A stretch of DNA of 37,335 bases from an uncultured Oscillospiraceae bacterium (GCA_900543555.1 UQRL01000026.1:1-37335); one strand, 5' to 3'; counted from the stretch's first letter, positions 6,007 to 14,164 are shown. The notes: generated by a model not told the origin, from the letters alone. Translations and numbers: made by a program.

Positions 6007-6858
6007 ATGACAGTTTACGCCGATGTGCTGGCCGTCACCAACCTGTATGTGGATTTTTTTCTGCTGTGGTGTGTGCGGAGGTCCCTGCACCTGCGGGTGA
6101 GAAACCGCCGTTTGGCGTTGGGCGCCGCGGTGGGGGCTGCCTGTTCCCTTGTGTGCCTGCTGCCCCAGCAGCCCTTGTGGCTGGCCCTTCTTTGGGGTGG
6201 GGGTTCTGCCGCGTTGACTACAGCGGCGGCCTTTTGCCCCCTTTCCCGCCGGGGGTTCCTCCGGGCCTTTTTGTGTTTTTGGGCCTTTTCCTTTCTCCTG
6301 GCCGGATTTTTCCTGTTCCTCATCCGCTGGTTTGCCCCACGGAACCTGGCGGTGGTGGGGCACGCGGTGTACCTGGACCTGTCCCCCCTGCTGCTGTTCC
6401 TGTTCACGGCAGCAGCCTATCTGGTGCTGTGGCTCTTTCAAAAGCTGTTCCACCGGGAGGACCTGTCCCATCAATCCCGCCGGTTCCTGGTGGAGCAAAA
6501 CGGGAAGTCTGTCCAAATCTGGGCCCGGGCCGACACGGGCAACACCCTGCGGGAGCCCTTTTCCGGACTGCCGGTTCTGGTCTGCGCCCCGTCGGCCTTG
6601 GGAGAGGCGGTCCCTGCCGGCCTGGCCGGCTTGCTGGAGCGGGGGGAACCTCCCGACCCGGGGAGCTCCCTGCGGCTGGTGCCCTTTGAGAGCCTGGGCG
6701 GTTCGGGGGTGCTGCCCGCATTCCGGCCGGAACGGGTGCTGTGCCTGCCCGAAAAGGAGCCGGTCTCCTGTTACGTCGCCCTGTGGGAGCGGGGGTTTGC
6801 CGCCGGGCCGTACCAGGCCCTGTACAATCCCGACCAGTTTCCAGAGCTCGCCCACTAG
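6007..6858 (+). CDS. spoIIGA: Sigma-E processing peptidase SpoIIGA
   Basis: The 283-residue protein has an N-terminal half with about five hydrophobic helices (residues 1-145) and a soluble C-terminal half containing the aspartic-protease motif DTGN at residues 176-179 (ADTGNTLREPFSG). In endospore formers SpoIIGA sits in the septal membrane of the mother cell and, on a signal from the forespore (SpoIIR), cleaves the pro-sequence from sigma-E. The gene is directly upstream of sigE, 32 bases away, which is the conserved order. Its start at 6007 has a strong AGGAGG site. The length is close to the family norm. This pair is good evidence that the organism forms endospores. Confidence 0.93.
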   Translation: MTVYADVLAVTNLYVDFFLLWCVRRSLHLRVRNRRLALGAAVGAACSLVCLLPQQPLWLALLWGGGSAALTTAAAFCPLSRRGFLRAFLCFWAFSFLLAGFFLFLIRWFAPRNLAVVGHAVYLDLSPLLLFLFTAAAYLVLWLFQKLFHREDLSHQSRRFLVEQNGKSVQIWARADTGNTLREPFSGLPVLVCAPSALGEAVPAGLAGLLERGEPPDPGSSLRLVPFESLGGSGVLPAFRPERVLCLPEKEPVSCYVALWERGFAAGPYQALYNPDQFPELAH

Positions 6859-6890
6859 CCCCTCGATCTTGTGTTTAGGAGGTCTTTGCC

Positions 6891-7604
6891 ATGTTCCAGA
6901 AAATTCGCGATCTGCTGGCCCGGCTGCTCTGGCGGCTGTTCCCGCCGGAAAGCCGGGGCTGCCATTACATCAATGGGCCGGAGACCCTGCCCCCACCCCT
7001 GACCAAGGAGGAGGAGGCCCAGGTGATGGAGAACATCCGCAGCGGGGTGCCCGGCGCCCGGGAGCCCCTCATCACCCACAACCTGCGGCTGGTGGTGTAC
7101 ATCGCCAAAAAGTTTGAAAGTCCCGGCGCCAGCGTGGAGGACCTGATCTCCATTGGCACCATCGGGCTCATCAAGGCGGTGAACACCTTCCAGGTAGAGC
7201 GGAACATCAAGCTGGCCACCTACGCCAGCAGGTGCATCGAGAACGAGATCCTGATGCACCTGCGGAAGAGCTCCCAGCTGCGCCACGAGGTCTCCATCGA
7301 CGACCCCCTGAACGTGGACTGGGACGGCAACGAGCTGCTGCTCTCCGACCTTTTGGGCAGCGAGCCCGACGCGGTGAACCAGGACATCGAGCGGGAGGCC
7401 GAGCGCACCATGCTCCGCAGCGCCGTGGACCGCCTCTCCCCCCGGGAGCGGACCATCATGGTGCTGCGCTTCGGGCTGGGGTCGGCCAAGGAGCACACCC
7501 AAAAGGAGGTGGCCGACCACCTGGGCATCTCCCAGTCCTACATATCCCGGCTGGAAAAGCGTATCATCCACCGGCTGCGCCGGGACCTGGAAAAAGCCGG
7601 CTGA
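6891..7604 (+). CDS. sigE: RNA polymerase sporulation sigma factor SigE (pro-sigma-E)
   Basis: A 237-residue sigma-70-family protein that directs early mother-cell transcription during sporulation. The first 25 or so residues are hydrophobic and basic, as in the pro-sequence that holds the factor at the membrane; the expected cleavage zone precedes [15 protein letters not shown], which aligns with the start of mature sigma-E. Region 2 ([16 protein letters not shown], then a [14 protein letters not shown] segment for -10 binding) and a region 4.2 helix-turn-helix ([20 protein letters not shown]) are complete. AGGAGG precedes the ATG. It is followed directly by a terminator, so sigG, which follows sigE in many Bacilli and Clostridia, is not next to it here. 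Confidence 0.95.
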   Translation: MFQKIRDLLARLLWRLFPPESRGCHYINGPETLPPPLTKEEEAQVMENIRSGVPGAREPLITHNLRLVVYIAKKFESPGASVEDLISIGTIGLIKAVNTFQVERNIKLATYASRCIENEILMHLRKSSQLRHEVSIDDPLNVDWDGNELLLSDLLGSEPDAVNQDIEREAERTMLRSAVDRLSPRERTIMVLRFGLGSAKEHTQKEVADHLGISQSYISRLEKRIIHRLRRDLEKAG

Positions 7605-7620
7605 ACGCCCCAGCGCATGA

Positions 7621-7648
7621 AAAAAGCACCCTGCGGGGTGCTTTTTTG
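7621..7648. terminator. Terminator between sigE and the convergent anchored-protein gene
   Basis: AAAAAGCACCC (7621-7631) and GGGTGCTTTTT (7636-7646) form a perfect 11-bp stem around a TGCG (UNCG-type) loop. T-rich on both strands, so it can end sigE and the convergent gene at 7656. Confidence 0.92.
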
Positions 7649-7655
7649 TTTGCGG

Positions 7656-8513
7656 TCATTCGCCGCCGGAATACTGGGGTGGGTCGCCCACATAGGTGGC
7701 GTACTGTTGGTAAATTTCCAACGCTTCCTCATATTCCTCCTGCGTGATCCAGCCGGAGTCCAGATTTGCTTTCTGATTTTCCATCGCTTTTTCATAGGCG
7801 GCGTTTTCATCCGGCGGGCCGATCTTGTTCAGCGCTTCTATCTCGCTACGGACAGCATCGAGCTGGATGGAATCTGTACCGCGGCCGTTCTCAATGGTCT
7901 CACCGGACCCTTCTACAGAATGGGCCGTTGCCTCTTCCAGCGGGAAGATCCCCTGCCAAGAACCGTTGAGGTAATAGTAATCCCCTTCCGTGTTATAGCC
8001 GCCTCCCATTCCCGCGTGGACCAGGAACAGCAGGTACTTCTTGTCATATTGGAATTCATATTTGTCCGACATGATCACAGACCAATTATCCACCATACCG
8101 CCCTGTGTGCGCACGGTAATGATTCCGCTGTCATCGGGTGGATCTCCCCGCAGGATCTCTGTGGTTTCAAAATAGGAGTCTGTAAAGTTCATAACGGCAG
8201 AGGAGTCACCGCCTGCGTATTGGATCTGGAAGGCGTCTGAAACTTCCCTCAGCTCACACACGGCGATGAGGTCGGACTCCTCGAGCAGCTGCTCCGGTGT
8301 TTTTTCAGCGATCATATTGCTGATCCTGGTATACTCCACCTCTCCCTCTTGCTCCGGCCCCGCAGAAACATCCGCGCTTTCAGAAGGCTCGGCGCTCGAA
8401 GATGCCTGTGGCTGCGGAGAAGAACCGTTCAGCCGCAGGACCACAGCGGCAAGCAAGGAAAGACACAACACAAACGCTGCTCCACATGGAATGATCCAAA
8501 CTTTTTTCTTCAT
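7656..8513 (-). CDS. Membrane-anchored extracytoplasmic protein of unknown function (paralogue B)
   Basis: A 285-residue protein with a KKKVW start, one N-terminal hydrophobic helix (about residues 5-27), a Ser/Pro/Glu linker (SSPQPQASSSAEPSES) and a mostly polar outside domain. No family is recognised. Its domain is shared with the next gene upstream on the minus strand: both have LLE(E/G)S(D/H)L(I/V)AVC followed by EVS, a YLLFL segment before GMGG, TEGDYYY, and end in (Q/S)YSGGE. The ATG at 8513 follows AAAGGGGTG; codons upstream are not used. It lacks the Ig-like N-terminal part of its paralogue. The two genes are 66 bases apart on the same strand with no terminator, so they form an operon. 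The end of the coding sequence is ten bases from the sigE terminator. Confidence 0.7.
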   Translation of the reverse strand: MKKKVWIIPCGAAFVLCLSLLAAVVLRLNGSSPQPQASSSAEPSESADVSAGPEQEGEVEYTRISNMIAEKTPEQLLEESDLIAVCELREVSDAFQIQYAGGDSSAVMNFTDSYFETTEILRGDPPDDSGIITVRTQGGMVDNWSVIMSDKYEFQYDKKYLLFLVHAGMGGGYNTEGDYYYLNGSWQGIFPLEEATAHSVEGSGETIENGRGTDSIQLDAVRSEIEALNKIGPPDENAAYEKAMENQKANLDSGWITQEEYEEALEIYQQYATYVGDPPQYSGGE

Positions 8514-8579
8514 AAAGTAAACACCCCTTTCCTCAGCCAAATGGGCTATCCATAGATGGCGTCGAGCCTATACTTGCGG

Positions 8580-9767
8580 TCATTCGCCGCCGGAATAGGA
8601 CGGGGGATTGCTGGCGTAAGTGGCATAGACCTGGATGCCGGCGGCCACCTGGTCGTACTCCTCCTGGGTGTAGCCGTCCACGCCTACCCGGTCCCGCAGG
8701 TATTGGAGGTACTCCTCTTTGGCCTTCTCCGGCTGGGGTGGGTGGTCCTTGTTCACCTGATCCAGCTGTTTGAGGAAAACGTCCACGGAGAGACCTTCCT
8801 CTGTATAGGCGTTCCGCACAGAGCCGTTCGGGTCCTCCCTCAGAGAGGCTGTGTCCCCGCACAGGTACATACCCTGGGTGTTGCCGTATACATAATAGTA
8901 GTCCCCCTCTGTATGGAAGTTGCCCCCCATGCCCGGCTGGTACAGAAACAGCAGGTAGTTTTCCTCCTCCTGAAACTGGAGGACTTCATCCACTTCCAAA
9001 TCCAGAGCGCCTACCCGGCCCCCCAGGCTCCGCACGGCGATGACAGGGCCCGCCGCCTCGCCTCGCAGGGTCTCCAGCACTTCAAAGTAGTAGTCGGTAT
9101 AGTTTTGCAGGCCGCCGTTGCCCTCGCTGCCAGCGGAGCGGACGCGGAAGGGCCGGGATACCTCTTTTAGACGGCACACCGCCACCAGGTGGGAGCCTTC
9201 CAACAGGTCCTCGGTGTCCATGGCCACCATCAAACCCCCTGTGCCCATGCTGCTGTGGATAGGCTCTCCGTTCTCCGCTTCCACGGTCCCGTTGGGATTG
9301 ACGGTAAAGGGCACCGCCCCCACACCCTCCACACAAAAGCGGTAGCGCCCCGGCAGGGCCAGGGTCTCCGGGGGAAGCTCCGTAGTGAACGTCCAGGCGT
9401 CCCCTACATCCAGTGTCTCCGGGCCCTCGTCCCGGGAGAGGCTTTCCGTCACCCGGTGAAAGGTCCCGCCCTGGGAAAAGTCCACCCACTGTTCTCCCCC
9501 AGTAGTCGCTTGGAGCCGGGCCAGGGTGCTCAGGTTGTCCACTGTGTAGGACACCTTGCCGGAGCCGTTTTCCTCCCTGTCGACCTCGATCCATAGGGTC
9601 GCGCCCTCTCCGCTGGGGTCAGGGGAGGTCTCTTCGCCCCAGTAAGGGAATTGTTGAGCGGGCAAGGTGTTCCACCAAAGGAAAAGGGCTGTGCCCCCAG
9701 CTATACAGGCCCCCAGCAAAAAGGCTGGGACGGCCACTTTCCAGTAGTTGCGCCAGTTTTTCCCCAT
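8580..9767 (-). CDS. Membrane-anchored protein with Ig-like domain, unknown function (paralogue A)
   Basis: A 395-residue protein with a basic N-terminus, a hydrophobic helix ending in FLLGAC (a possible lipobox Cys21) and an exported remainder. Residues about 50-145 look like a bacterial Ig-like beta domain (SYTVDNLSTL, then a GRYRFCVEG strand near its end). The C-terminal domain matches its downstream neighbour (LLEGSHLVAVC, YLLFLYQPGMGG, TEGDYYYVYG, PPSYSGGE). Substrate or partner is unknown; a role in sensing or adhesion at the surface would be a guess. The start is uncertain: ATG at 9767 has GGTGATC, an extended match to the 16S rRNA tail, only three bases upstream; TTG or GTG codons at 9779 and 9776 sit beside GAGAGG. 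A strong promoter with an operator-like repeat lies 100 bases upstream. Confidence 0.7.
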   Translation of the reverse strand: MGKNWRNYWKVAVPAFLLGACIAGGTALFLWWNTLPAQQFPYWGEETSPDPSGEGATLWIEVDREENGSGKVSYTVDNLSTLARLQATTGGEQWVDFSQGGTFHRVTESLSRDEGPETLDVGDAWTFTTELPPETLALPGRYRFCVEGVGAVPFTVNPNGTVEAENGEPIHSSMGTGGLMVAMDTEDLLEGSHLVAVCRLKEVSRPFRVRSAGSEGNGGLQNYTDYYFEVLETLRGEAAGPVIAVRSLGGRVGALDLEVDEVLQFQEEENYLLFLYQPGMGGNFHTEGDYYYVYGNTQGMYLCGDTASLREDPNGSVRNAYTEEGLSVDVFLKQLDQVNKDHPPQPEKAKEEYLQYLRDRVGVDGYTQEEYDQVAAGIQVYATYASNPPSYSGGE

Positions 9768-9872
9768 TTCGATCACCAAACCTCTCTTTCAAAAAGGCGA
9801 CAAAGCGCACGAAATTGAAATAGTCAAGGGAATATACGAGAGGGTTTCACATACACCGTTCTCTGCTTTTTC

Positions 9873-9887
9873 ACTGAAAATTTCAGT
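9873..9887. promoter_or_regulatory. Operator-like palindrome at the start site of the anchored-protein operon
   Basis: ACTGAAA-A-TTTCAGT is a perfect 7-bp inverted repeat. It ends eight bases downstream of the -10 box of the minus-strand promoter at 9895-9923, so it covers the predicted +1 region, a usual repressor position. Confidence 0.5.
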
Positions 9888-9894
9888 TTATATA

Positions 9895-9923
9895 AGTATA
9901 TACTATATATTATTAAATGTCAA
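9895..9923 (-). promoter_or_regulatory. Near-consensus promoter for the paralogue A/B operon
   Basis: On the minus strand TTGACA (9918-9923), 17-bp AT-rich spacer, TATACT (9895-9900). The surrounding 9860-9960 is unusually AT-rich. Confidence 0.85.
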
Positions 9924-10058
9924 TAGATAAAAGCGCTGCATCCGTATTAAATCTATGTAAAATTAAGGATTCTTGCAAGAAGTGCCGGAAAAAAGCGGCT
10001 CCTGCTGGGCGGGGAGGGCGCCGCATGGTTCGCCGCCCTACAAATTTCCCCTTCCCTG

Positions 10059-10087
10059 TTGACAAAATCGCTGGAATCGTGTATAAT
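10059..10087 (+). promoter_or_regulatory. Consensus promoter for the ylxM-ffh operon
   Basis: TTGACA (10059-10064), 17-bp spacer, TATAAT (10082-10087): a perfect match to the housekeeping sigma-A consensus. An inverted repeat TGTAAAG-7-CTTTACA (10097-10117) follows just after the predicted start. Confidence 0.92.
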
Positions 10088-10138
10088 TCCTAATGCTGTA
10101 AAGAAAAGCACTTTACACGCTGTGAAGGAGGCGGGAGT

Positions 10139-10507
10139 GTGGCAAAGGACCTGCGCATCAGCTTTCTGCTGGATTTTTACGGTGATATGCTCACCGAGAC
10201 ACAGCGGGAAGTGGTGGACGCCTATTACAATGAGGACCTCTCCTTGGCGGAGATCGCCCAAGACCGGGAGATCACCCGCCAAGGCGTGCGGGACGCCATT
10301 AAGCGCGCCGAGCAGCAGCTTTTGGAGATGGAAGAGCGTTTGGGCCTGGCCCGGCGCTTTCAAGATATCCAGAAAGCCCTGACGCTGATCTGCGACTGTG
10401 CCCTGAGCATTCAGGACTTGAACGAGAGAAACGGCAGGGTGCCCGGCATTGATGAGAACGTCTCCAAAATTCTGGAGTGTGCCCAGGATATCGCGGTGGA
10501 GGCCTGA
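10139..10507 (+). CDS. ylxM: YlxM-family DNA-binding protein
   Basis: This 122-residue protein matches the YlxM (UPF0122) family, which is found next to ffh in Firmicutes. It has a helix-turn-helix of sigma-region-4 type at about residues 18-60 (LTETQREVVDAYYNEDLSLAEIA is split here: LTETQREVVDAYY, then SLAEIAQDREITRQGVRDAI). In streptococci YlxM binds SRP components and modulates SRP activity, and a role with SRP is the best inference for this gene. The start codon is GTG at 10139, seven bases after GGAGG. A perfect promoter lies 50 bases upstream. ffh follows after 54 bases in the same direction. Confidence 0.9.
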   Translation: MAKDLRISFLLDFYGDMLTETQREVVDAYYNEDLSLAEIAQDREITRQGVRDAIKRAEQQLLEMEERLGLARRFQDIQKALTLICDCALSIQDLNERNGRVPGIDENVSKILECAQDIAVEA

Positions 10508-10561
10508 AGCATCGGCCAGGGCACGCAATGAAAATGATTTTGACTTTCAGGAGGGAAGACC

Positions 10562-11890
10562 GTGGCGTTTGAAGGCTTGGCAGAAAAACTGAGCAATTCC
10601 TTTAAGAAGCTCCGCAGCAAGGGCAAGCTCACCGAGGCGGACGTGAAAGAAGCCATGCGGGAAGTGCGCCTGGCCCTGCTGGAAGCGGACGTCAACTACA
10701 AGGTTGCCAAGGAGTTCACCGGCCGGGTGACTGAGCGGGCCGTGGGCAGCGAGGTGATGGAGAGCCTGACCCCCGCCCAAATGGTCATTAAAATCGTCAA
10801 CGAGGAGCTGACCGCTCTGATGGGCGGCAGCGAGGAGCGGCTGAAAATGCCCGCTCACCCGCCCGCCATCATTATGATGTGCGGCCTGCAGGGCGCGGGC
10901 AAGACCACCCATGCCGCCAAGCTGGCCTACCAGCTGAAGTCCCAGGGCCACCGCCCCCTGCTGGTGGCGGGGGATATTTACCGCCCTGCAGCCATTAAAC
11001 AGCTGCAGGTGGTGGGGGAGAAGGCCGGCGCCCCGGTTTTTGAGAAGGGCACCCAGGACCCAGTGGCCACCGCCCAGGAGGCTGTGCGCCATGCCAAGGA
11101 TTACGGCAACGACTATGTCATCATCGACACTGCCGGCCGGCTGCAGATTGACGAGGCCCTGATGGAGGAGCTCCGCCGCATCAAAGAGGCGGTGCACCCC
11201 ACGGATATCCTGCTGGTGGTGGACGCCATGACCGGCCAGGAGGCCGTGAACGTGGCCAAGTCCTTCGACGATTTGCTGGATATCACAGGCGTCATCCTCA
11301 CCAAGCTGGACGGCGACACCCGGGGCGGCGCGGCGCTGTCCGTCAAAGCCGTCACCGGCAAGCCCATCAAGTTCGCGGGCACCGGCGAGAAGCTCTCCGA
11401 TTTGGAGGTCTTCCATCCGGACCGGATGGCCAGCCGTATTCTGGGCATGGGCGATGTGCTCTCTCTGATTGAGGACGCCCAGCTGAAGCTGGACGAGAAG
11501 GCTGCGGAAAAAACAGCCCAGCGGCTGATGCAGAATAAGATGGACCTCAACGACCTGCTGGACCAGTTCCAGCAGGTGAAGAAAATGGGTCCCATCAAGG
11601 GAATCCTGTCCAAGCTGCCCGGCGTGGGCAACAAGCTGGACGATGTGGACATCGACGACCGCATTATGGACCGCAGTGCGGCCATCATCCTCTCCATGAC
11701 CCCCTATGAGCGCTCCCACCCGGACTGCTTGAACGCTTCCCGGAAGAAGCGGATTGCCGCGGGCTGCGGCATGAAGGTGGAGGATGTGAACCGCCTTTTG
11801 AACCAGTTTAAACAGACGCAGAAGCTGATGAAGCAGTTTGGCGGCCTGGGCAAGGGCAAACGCCGCCGGATGCCGAACCTGCCCTTCTAA
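10562..11890 (+). CDS. ffh: Signal recognition particle protein Ffh (SRP54)
   Basis: A 442-residue GTPase that, with 4.5S/6S RNA, binds signal peptides of nascent membrane and secreted proteins and delivers ribosomes to FtsY. Domains in order: N domain (1-90), G domain with P-loop GLQGAGKTT at 108-116, DTAGR, and TKLDGD for guanine binding, then the methionine-containing M domain (about 300-435) ending in a basic GKGKRRR segment. The GTG start at 10562 follows GGAGGG. The length is normal. It is the second gene of the ylxM operon; rpsP follows after about 100 bases with no terminator seen. Confidence 0.97.
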   Translation: MAFEGLAEKLSNSFKKLRSKGKLTEADVKEAMREVRLALLEADVNYKVAKEFTGRVTERAVGSEVMESLTPAQMVIKIVNEELTALMGGSEERLKMPAHPPAIIMMCGLQGAGKTTHAAKLAYQLKSQGHRPLLVAGDIYRPAAIKQLQVVGEKAGAPVFEKGTQDPVATAQEAVRHAKDYGNDYVIIDTAGRLQIDEALMEELRRIKEAVHPTDILLVVDAMTGQEAVNVAKSFDDLLDITGVILTKLDGDTRGGAALSVKAVTGKPIKFAGTGEKLSDLEVFHPDRMASRILGMGDVLSLIEDAQLKLDEKAAEKTAQRLMQNKMDLNDLLDQFQQVKKMGPIKGILSKLPGVGNKLDDVDIDDRIMDRSAAIILSMTPYERSHPDCLNASRKKRIAAGCGMKVEDVNRLLNQFKQTQKLMKQFGGLGKGKRRRMPNLPF

Positions 11891-11994
11891 AAGCGGCCTT
11901 TATCCGTTAAGATATTGCCGGGGCGCAAAGCCCTGTGAACAATATGCATTTATCTATATTCTTAAATTTCACTATCATTTTGGAGGAATGAATT

Positions 11995-12237
11995 ATGGCA
12001 GTAAAGATCAGACTGAGAAGAATGGGCGCGAAGAAATCCCCCTTCTACCGCATTGTGGTGGCGGATTCCCGCTTCCCCCGCGACGGCCGCTTCATTGAGG
12101 AGATTGGCTACTACAACCCCATGGAAGAGCCCAGCGTGGTCAAGGTAGACCCCGAGAAGGCCAAGAAGTGGCTCCAGAACGGCGCCCAGCCCACCGATAC
12201 GGTGAAGGCCCTGTTCAAGAAGCACGGCGTCATCTAA
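11995..12237 (+). CDS. rpsP: 30S ribosomal protein S16
   Basis: An 80-residue basic protein beginning with [20 protein letters not shown], the standard start of bacterial S16, which binds 16S rRNA early in assembly of the 30S body. The length is typical. TTTGGAGGAATGAATT precedes the ATG. The 104 bases before it are AT-rich near the start with a small GGGC/GCCC hairpin but no clear promoter; it is likely read from the ylxM promoter. khpA follows 37 bases later. Confidence 0.97.
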   Translation: MAVKIRLRRMGAKKSPFYRIVVADSRFPRDGRFIEEIGYYNPMEEPSVVKVDPEKAKKWLQNGAQPTDTVKALFKKHGVI

Positions 12238-12274
12238 AAGAGCGGCCCCTGGGCCCGTGGAAAGGAGCAGCATC

Positions 12275-12505
12275 ATGGAGGCATTACTGAAGGCCATCGC
12301 TTCCGGCCTTGTGGAAAAGCCGGAGGAGATCGTCATTACCACGGAAGAGCAGGAGAACGGTACCACGGTGTACCATCTGCATGTGGCTGAGGACGACATG
12401 GGCCGAGTGATCGGCAAGCAGGGCCGCATCGCCAAGGCGATCCGCGTGGTTATGCGCGCGGCTGCCACCCGCAACGAGCAGAAGATCGTAGTCGAGATCG
12501 ACTGA
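12275..12505 (+). CDS. khpA: KH-domain RNA-binding protein KhpA
   Basis: A 76-residue protein consisting of one KH domain with the GKQG loop (VIGKQGRIAKAIR) that contacts RNA. KhpA (YlqC) forms a complex with KhpB/Jag in Firmicutes and is linked to cell elongation and RNA regulation. Its place between rpsP and rimM is the conserved one. The ATG at 12275 is chosen because GGAAAGGAG lies eight bases upstream; an in-frame codon six residues earlier falls before that site. A stable hairpin follows immediately, which may reduce read-through to rimM. Confidence 0.92.
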   Translation: MEALLKAIASGLVEKPEEIVITTEEQENGTTVYHLHVAEDDMGRVIGKQGRIAKAIRVVMRAAATRNEQKIVVEID

Positions 12506-12518
12506 GCAGAGAAGGGCT

Positions 12519-12556
12519 GTTGCAAAATGTTCCATTTTGCAACGGGCTCTTTTTTG
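12519..12556 (+). terminator. Hairpin with T run between khpA and rimM
   Basis: GTTGCAAAATG (12519-12529) and CATTTTGCAAC (12533-12543) form a perfect 11-bp stem with a 3-base loop. GGGCTC separates it from the run of six T at 12550-12555. The offset T run makes it a partial terminator or attenuator at best, unless GAGC at 12504-12507 pairs with GCTC at 12546-12549 to extend the stem. Confidence 0.55.
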
Positions 12557-12585
12557 TTTGAGAGCATAAAATCCGGAGGAAAACC

Positions 12586-13110
12586 ATGAAAAAGCAATTT
12601 TTAGAAGCGGGGAAAATCGTCCGCACCCACGGCGTGCGGGGAGAGCTGGTGCTGGAGTGCTGGGCTGATTCCCCGGAATTTCTGGCAGGGCTGAAGCACC
12701 TTTACTTTGACGGGGGCAGCCGGGACGCGGGCCTTGTCTCCTCCCGGGTGCACAAGGGCCGGGTGCTGCTGAAGCTTCAAGGGGTGGACACCGTGGAGCA
12801 GGGGGATGCCCTGCGGGGGAAGGTGCTCTATCTCGATCGGGATGACGTGGAACTGCCGGAGGGCCGGTATTTCCTGCAGGACCTGATTGGCCTGAAAGCG
12901 GTGGACGGCAATACGGGCCGGGAGTACGGCGTGCTGCAGGAAGTGCTGCCCACCGGCGCCAACGATGTGTACCGCATTGTGGATGGGGCCGGAAGGGAAT
13001 TCCTGTTCCCCGCGGTGAAGCATATGATCCAGGGCGTCGACTTGGAAAAGGGGATCATTGCGCTTCTGCCCATTCCCGGCATCTTTGACGGCAGCGGGGA
13101 GGAAGCCTGA
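12586..13110 (+). CDS. rimM: Ribosome maturation factor RimM
   Basis: A 174-residue protein with the two RimM domains: an N-terminal RimM barrel (GKIVRTHGVRGELVLE at about 8-23) and a C-terminal PRC-barrel (about 95-165). RimM assists assembly of the 30S head by binding S19 and 16S rRNA. CCGGAGGAAAACC precedes the ATG. The stop TGA is at 13108-13110 and the trmD ATG begins two bases later, so translation is closely coupled. The length is typical. Confidence 0.95.
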   Translation: MKKQFLEAGKIVRTHGVRGELVLECWADSPEFLAGLKHLYFDGGSRDAGLVSSRVHKGRVLLKLQGVDTVEQGDALRGKVLYLDRDDVELPEGRYFLQDLIGLKAVDGNTGREYGVLQEVLPTGANDVYRIVDGAGREFLFPAVKHMIQGVDLEKGIIALLPIPGIFDGSGEEA

Positions 13111-13111
13111 C

Positions 13112-13846
13112 ATGCGCGTGGATATCCTCACCCTTTTCCCAGAGATGTTCCCGCCGGTGCTGGACCACAGCATTGTGGGACGGGCCCGGAAAAAGGGGCT
13201 TTTGCAGGTGTGCTGCCACCAGCTGCGGCAGTTTTCCCCCGATCCGCGGGGGCGCGTGGATGACACCGTGTTCGGCGGCGGGCAGGGAATGCTGCTGGCA
13301 GCAGAGCCCTTTGCCAGAGGCATCGACGAAATTTGCGCACATTTGGGGTGGAAGCCGCATATTCTTTATATGTCCCCCCGTGGGAAGGTTCTGGACCAGG
13401 AGGTTGCCCGGCGCCTGGCGCGGCAGCCGGGGCTGCTGCTCCTGTGCGGCCACTATGAAGGGGTGGACCAGCGGCTTCTGGAGGAATATCAGGCGGAGGA
13501 GATCTCTGTGGGGGACTTTGTCCTCACCGGCGGCGAGCTGCCCGCCATGATCGTCACCGACGCCGTCAGCCGCATGCTGCCCGGGGTGCTCTCCGAGGAG
13601 GCCTGCTTTACCGAGGAAAGCCATTATTCCGGCCTGCTGGAGTACCCCCAGTATACCCGGCCCGAGGTGTGGCGGGGGCGCCCGGTGCCGCCGGTGCTGC
13701 TCTCTGGCCACCATGAAAACATACGGCGGTGGCGGCGGGCGCAGGCCCTGGCTGTCACGCGGAAGAACCGCCCGGACCTATGGGAAAGGTTTAATATCAC
13801 AAAAGAGGACCGGGAGCTTTTAGAAAAACTGGAGGATTTCACTTGA
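13112..13846 (+). CDS. trmD: tRNA (guanine-37-N1)-methyltransferase TrmD
   Basis: A 244-residue SPOUT-fold enzyme that methylates G37 next to the anticodon, using S-adenosylmethionine, and so prevents frameshifting. The trefoil-knot motifs are present: SPRGKVLDQ, LCGHYEGVDQR, SVGDFVLTGGELPA and EYPQYTRP. The ATG at 13112 follows GGGGAGGAAGCC inside the rimM end. In many Firmicutes rplS comes next; here the gene is followed by about 318 bases without a gene and then the HPr gene. I saw no terminator with a T run after it. Confidence 0.97.
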   Translation: MRVDILTLFPEMFPPVLDHSIVGRARKKGLLQVCCHQLRQFSPDPRGRVDDTVFGGGQGMLLAAEPFARGIDEICAHLGWKPHILYMSPRGKVLDQEVARRLARQPGLLLLCGHYEGVDQRLLEEYQAEEISVGDFVLTGGELPAMIVTDAVSRMLPGVLSEEACFTEESHYSGLLEYPQYTRPEVWRGRPVPPVLLSGHHENIRRWRRAQALAVTRKNRPDLWERFNITKEDRELLEKLEDFT

Positions 13847-14164
13847 TTTCATCGGAAGTGCATATCCCATGGAAAAGGGTGCCATGCTGTTTGTGCGGGG
13901 GCTTTGGCACAGCATGTGGTAGAGAAAATTGACAACGGCGTCACAATGGGCAAAAAGTTTTCCACATTGCCGACAAGGTGCACAAAGGCCGGGCCCTTCC
14001 GGCGGCGCTGGCCTGTTCAGGAATCCAAAATTCGGGAATGTGTGTTGACGGCGGCGGGAAATATGCTATAATTATCTCAAATTCTAAATTCTTTGCGTCC
14101 GTTTGACGTGTTTTTTACGGCAGCAGAAACCCTTTTGAGAAATTTGGTAGGAGAGTGAATTTGC
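13847..14164 (+). other. Intergenic region between trmD and the HPr gene
   Basis: No gene is supported here. It contains one hairpin without a T run (CATGCTGT at 13883-13890 with ACAGCATG at 13909-13916) and the HPr promoter at 14045-14072. The last 90 bases are a leader rich in A and T with no riboswitch I recognise. Confidence 0.5.
14045..14072 (+). promoter_or_regulatory. Promoter of the HPr gene
   Basis: TTGACG (14045-14050), 16-bp spacer, perfect TATAAT (14067-14072). The leader is about 85 bases to the ATG at 14165. Confidence 0.8.

Noticed and set aside
13929..13957. TTGACA after trmD as a promoter
   Set aside because: At 17 bp the -10 position reads AAAAAG, so there is no usable -10 box; the better promoter for the HPr gene is at 14045-14072.
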